A stretch of 64,000 nt of DNA from Pseudomonas sp. SCB32 (GTDB lineage: Bacteria > Pseudomonadota > Gammaproteobacteria > Pseudomonadales > Pseudomonadaceae): assembly GCF_009189165.1 (NCBI RefSeq), contig NZ_CP045118.1, positions 5,642,001-5,706,000 of the forward strand. Reading direction: 5' to 3'. How positions within the stretch are numbered: the stretch's first letter is position 1; each line of letters begins with the position of its first letter. Below are positions 61,649-64,000 of this stretch, piece after piece. Below the pieces are notes generated by a model, which saw nothing but the letters and a program-made list of their open reading frames with translations, ran no database searches and was not told the origin of the DNA. A program made the translations under genes and the position numbers.

Positions 61649-62603
61649 TTTGGCTGAGCCTCCGTTCCAGACGGCCTGCCAGGTGCGACAGCGGCAGGTT
61701 GATCACGAGGTAGAGCGCTGCGACGCAGAACCAGATCTCGAAGGTGGAGAACGAGGTGGTGATCGCCTCGCGGCCACTCTTGGTCAGTTCGGTGATGGCG
61801 ATTACCGAGACCAGCGAGGTGTCCTTCACCAGGCTGATGAACTGCCCGGCCAGCGGCGGCAGCACGCGCTTGAAGGCCTGCGGCAGGATCACGTGGCGCA
61901 TCGATTGCGCGGCGTTCAGGCCCAGGGAGCGCGCGGCTTCGTCCTGGCCACGGGCGATGGACTGCACGCCGGCACGGACGATCTCGGCCACATAGGCACC
62001 GGTAAACAGCGCCAGCGCGGCCACCCCGGCGAACTCGCGGGAGAGGTTCAGCACGGTGCCGATGAAGAAGTAGAAGATAAAGATCTGCACCAGCAGCGGC
62101 GTGCCGCGCACCAGCTCGACATAGACGGTCGAGAGGTCGTGCAGGGTCGGGTTCTTCGACAGGCGACAGAGGCCGGTGAACAGGCCGATCAGCAGGCCGA
62201 TGCCGCCGGAGACGAAGGAAATCCACACGGTGGTCCACAGGCCCCAGGCCAGCGGGCCGGCGGCCCAGTGGCGCTGCATGCCGACCACATCGCCTTCGCC
62301 GACATCGTCGTTCTCGGCGAACTGCAGGCTGTCGGCGGCCACGTTCAGCACCTGCTGCTGGCCCTCCTCGCCCTGCAGGGTGACGCGAACGTCACGCCCG
62401 GCCTGTTCGATTTTCTCCACCCGCGAGATGTTCTCGGCCCGCTGCGGTTCTTCGGCCTGGTAGGCGAAGTACTGCGGGACGCGATTCCAGCGCCACTCAT
62501 AGGAAATCAGCGAGGTGGAGTACCAAAGCCCGAGGCCGATCAGCAGGATGATCAGCCCGGTAAGCCCATGCCAGGGCCAGGTTGCGCGTTTCGTTCTAGC
62601 CAC
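61641..62603 (-). CDS. Polar amino-acid ABC transporter permease with extra N-terminal periplasmic domain
   Basis: 320 residues. The C-terminal 210 residues are a standard HisM/GlnP-type permease with [14 protein letters not shown] and the EAA loop [20 protein letters not shown]. The first membrane helix (about 15-33) is followed by an insert of about 75 residues, acidic and probably periplasmic, before the second helix. Typical members are 215-250 residues. It lies between the binding protein and ATPase genes. Confidence 0.9.
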
Positions 62604-62626
62604 GAATCTCTACCGTGAAAATGCGA

Positions 62627-62650
62627 ACGCGCAGGCCGGGGCCTGCGCGT
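62627..62650 (-). other. Intercistronic hairpin between binding-protein and permease genes
   Basis: ACGCGCAGGCC (62627-62637) and GGCCTGCGCGT (62640-62650), 11 perfect pairs, no U tract. It probably raises binding-protein message relative to downstream genes. Confidence 0.6.
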
Positions 62651-62675
62651 CGGGTCAACCAGCGTCAGACGTGGA

Positions 62676-63473
62676 TTATTCCATGTCCTTGAGCCAGTCG
62701 GTGCTCTTGAACCACTTGTCATGCAGACGATCGTAGGTGCCGTCTTCGTGGATCTGCTTGAGGAAGTTGTTGATGAAGTTGACCGAGTCGTAATCGCCCT
62801 TCTTCAGGCCGAAGGCCAGCGGCTCGTAGGTGAACGGCTGATCCAGGAAGACCAGCTTGCCGGCGCCGAACTTGTTGACGGCGACCACGTTGTAGGGCGA
62901 GTCGTAGATGAAGGCATCGGCCTTGCCGTTGACCACGTCCATGACCGCTTCGGGCTCGTTGTCGAAGCCGTGGTACTGGGCCTTGGACAGCTGCTTCTTG
63001 GCGACGAACTCGCCAGTGGTGCCGATCTTGGAGGTGATGCGGTACTTCGGATCGTTCAGGTCCTTGTAGGACTTGATGGTGCCTTCCAGGTCCTTGCGGA
63101 TCAGCAGGGTCTGGCCGACCACGATGAAGGGATCGGAGAAGTTGACGCGCAGGTTGCGTTCCTGGGTCAGGGTCATGCCCGAGCCGATCATGTCGAACTT
63201 GTCGGTCAGCAGGGCCGGGATGATGCCGTCGTAGCTGGTGGAAACGAGCTCCAGCTTGACGTTCATGGCCTTGGCCATGGCCTTGAGCAGGTCCACTTCG
63301 AAACCAACGATCTGACCGCGCTTGTTGGTCATCTCGAACGGCATGTAGGTCGGGTCCATGCCCACGCGCAGTGTGCCGCGCTTGGCCGCTTCATCGATGG
63401 CGCCAGCCTGCGCCGAAGCCACGCCCACCAGGGCGCAGACGCCCATGACCAGCGATGCCACGTACTTTTTCAT
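62676..63473 (-). CDS. Polar amino-acid ABC transporter binding protein
   Basis: 265 residues. The signal peptide ends near ASAQA. The body is a family 3 (SBP_bac_3) solute-binding protein: GTLRVGMDPTYMPFEM, GFEVDLLKAMAKAM, DMIGSGMTLTQERN and GKADAFIYDSPYN. The ligand is probably a polar or cationic amino acid but cannot be fixed by eye. The ATG at 63473 begins the signal peptide (MKKYVASLVMG) and has TTTGGGGATG context. It is first of the three-gene operon. Confidence 0.92.
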   Translation of the reverse strand: MKKYVASLVMGVCALVGVASAQAGAIDEAAKRGTLRVGMDPTYMPFEMTNKRGQIVGFEVDLLKAMAKAMNVKLELVSTSYDGIIPALLTDKFDMIGSGMTLTQERNLRVNFSDPFIVVGQTLLIRKDLEGTIKSYKDLNDPKYRITSKIGTTGEFVAKKQLSKAQYHGFDNEPEAVMDVVNGKADAFIYDSPYNVVAVNKFGAGKLVFLDQPFTYEPLAFGLKKGDYDSVNFINNFLKQIHEDGTYDRLHDKWFKSTDWLKDME

Positions 63474-63708
63474 CCCCAAACTCCCAAACAAGTGAAAGGT
63501 CTTCTTTTTGTTTCCGCGGATCGAGTCGAGCCTCCGCGCAACGCCGGATACGATGGCAAGCCGCGCGTCGCAAGGGCGCGAAGCGTAAACCATACGCCGG
63601 ATATCTCAATCGTCTTTTCTGGTTTGCGGGCGCAGGGTACCAGCAGCGCCGCAGCGGGAAAACCGCGAAACTCGCCCTCGTCCGCAGCGGGACGAGGGCG
63701 AGCGAGCG

Positions 63709-63999
63709 TCAGGACTGTGCGGCGGGCAGCGACAGCGGGGGCTGTTCGGCCACCGGTGCCAGCGGCACGGCGGGCGCGTGACTATCGGCCTGCAGCGACG
63801 CCTGCCATTGGCCGATCCACTGTTCCTTGTTGCCCTGCCAGAGCGCCAGGTGCAGGCGCGACAGCGCAACCGGGTCGCTCAGCAGCGCCAGGCGGCGATT
63901 GCCGTCGAGCTGCTCGGGGCCGGCTTCCAGCGCCTTCTCGACCAACGCGGCGCGGGTCGCTTCGATGGCGGCGGACTGGCCGTGTCGGGCAGTGCCCAT
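63709..63999 (-). CDS. C-terminal part of an unidentified protein (partial)
   Basis: 97 codons are visible, with the stop at 63709-63711. An ATG coincides with the edge (63999), but the frame runs off the window, so this may be only the end of a longer gene. The segment is helical (RAALVEKALEAGPEQL, LLSDPVALSRLHLALWQGN) and ends in an Ala/Pro-rich tail. I recognise no family. The 235 bp between it and the binding-protein gene should hold the ABC operon promoter; I found no convincing match there. Confidence 0.5.
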   Translation of the reverse strand: MGTARHGQSAAIEATRAALVEKALEAGPEQLDGNRRLALLSDPVALSRLHLALWQGNKEQWIGQWQASLQADSHAPAVPLAPVAEQPPLSLPAAQS

Positions 64000-64000
64000 G

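Noticed and set aside
63474..63708. Sigma-54 promoter for the amino-acid ABC operon
   Set aside because: No TGGC-N8-TTGC-type match in the correct direction; only repeats of GCG-rich sequence.

Overview
The window is GC-rich, densely coding chromosomal DNA from a gammaproteobacterium, almost certainly a Pseudomonas close to the P. aeruginosa / citronellolis / nitroreducens group. The reasons are the blocks pilMNOPQ-aroK-aroB-(AAA/SPOR gene)-gltB-gltD-hemE and fda-(lipoprotein)-pgk-epd-tkt / ArsR-methyltransferase-metK, the S-adenosylhomocysteine riboswitch before ahcY, and the REP-type repeats ending GTAGGAGCGAGC-TTGCTCGCGAA. No phage, integrase, insertion sequence, CRISPR array, rRNA or tRNA was seen.

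Layout. 1-8.7 kb: the end of metY; a patch of small genes and structured non-coding DNA (frameshifted small ORF with a hairpin leader, and a 43-codon secreted Tyr-rich peptide in AT-richer DNA); trxC; a hotdog thioesterase; a tandem universal stress protein; an orphan ParA-like ATPase; a divergent LysR/YnfM pair; and a GabP-type permease behind a sigma-54-like promoter. 8.7-27.7 kb: hemE, gltD, gltB, the DamX-like AAA/SPOR protein, aroB, aroK, pilQPONM (all minus strand), then divergent ponA. 27.7-29.7 kb: small metallopeptidase, methyltransferase and lipoprotein genes. 29.7-38.2 kb: a central-carbon block (fda, pgk, epd, tkt), then divergently an ArsR-methyltransferase fusion regulator and metK. 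38.3-48.6 kb: ligB, a ferric-reductase-like flavoprotein, a phosphoesterase, an esterase, small envelope genes, OmpA, a DMT transporter and a LemA/TPM pair. 48.6-55.7 kb: a sulfonate/nitrate-type ABC transporter, an acyl-CoA thioesterase, and the glutaryl-CoA pair (LysR, gcdH, CoA-transferase). 55.8-60.6 kb: SAH riboswitch, ahcY, metF, and an RhlE-type helicase with a long low-complexity tail. 60.9 kb to the end: a polar amino-acid ABC transporter and one truncated gene.

How the genes work together. Much of the window concerns sulfur-amino-acid and one-carbon metabolism: metY makes homocysteine, metF supplies methyl-THF, metK makes SAM and ahcY recycles SAH. metK sits behind a protein regulator with a strong palindromic operator candidate, whereas ahcY sits behind an SAH-sensing RNA. 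A second theme is nitrogen assimilation: glutamate synthase with a long structured leader, GABA uptake, and amino-acid ABC uptake. A third is envelope biogenesis: the type IV pilus alignment complex, PBP1a and a SPOR protein. Everything recognised is ordinary core or lineage-specific Pseudomonas content. The least explained signals are the 23-nt near-perfect inverted repeat in the gltB leader, the secreted micro-peptide at 1.5 kb, and the leader of the frameshifted small gene at 0.9 kb. All family assignments come from reading motifs and from memory; no database search was run.
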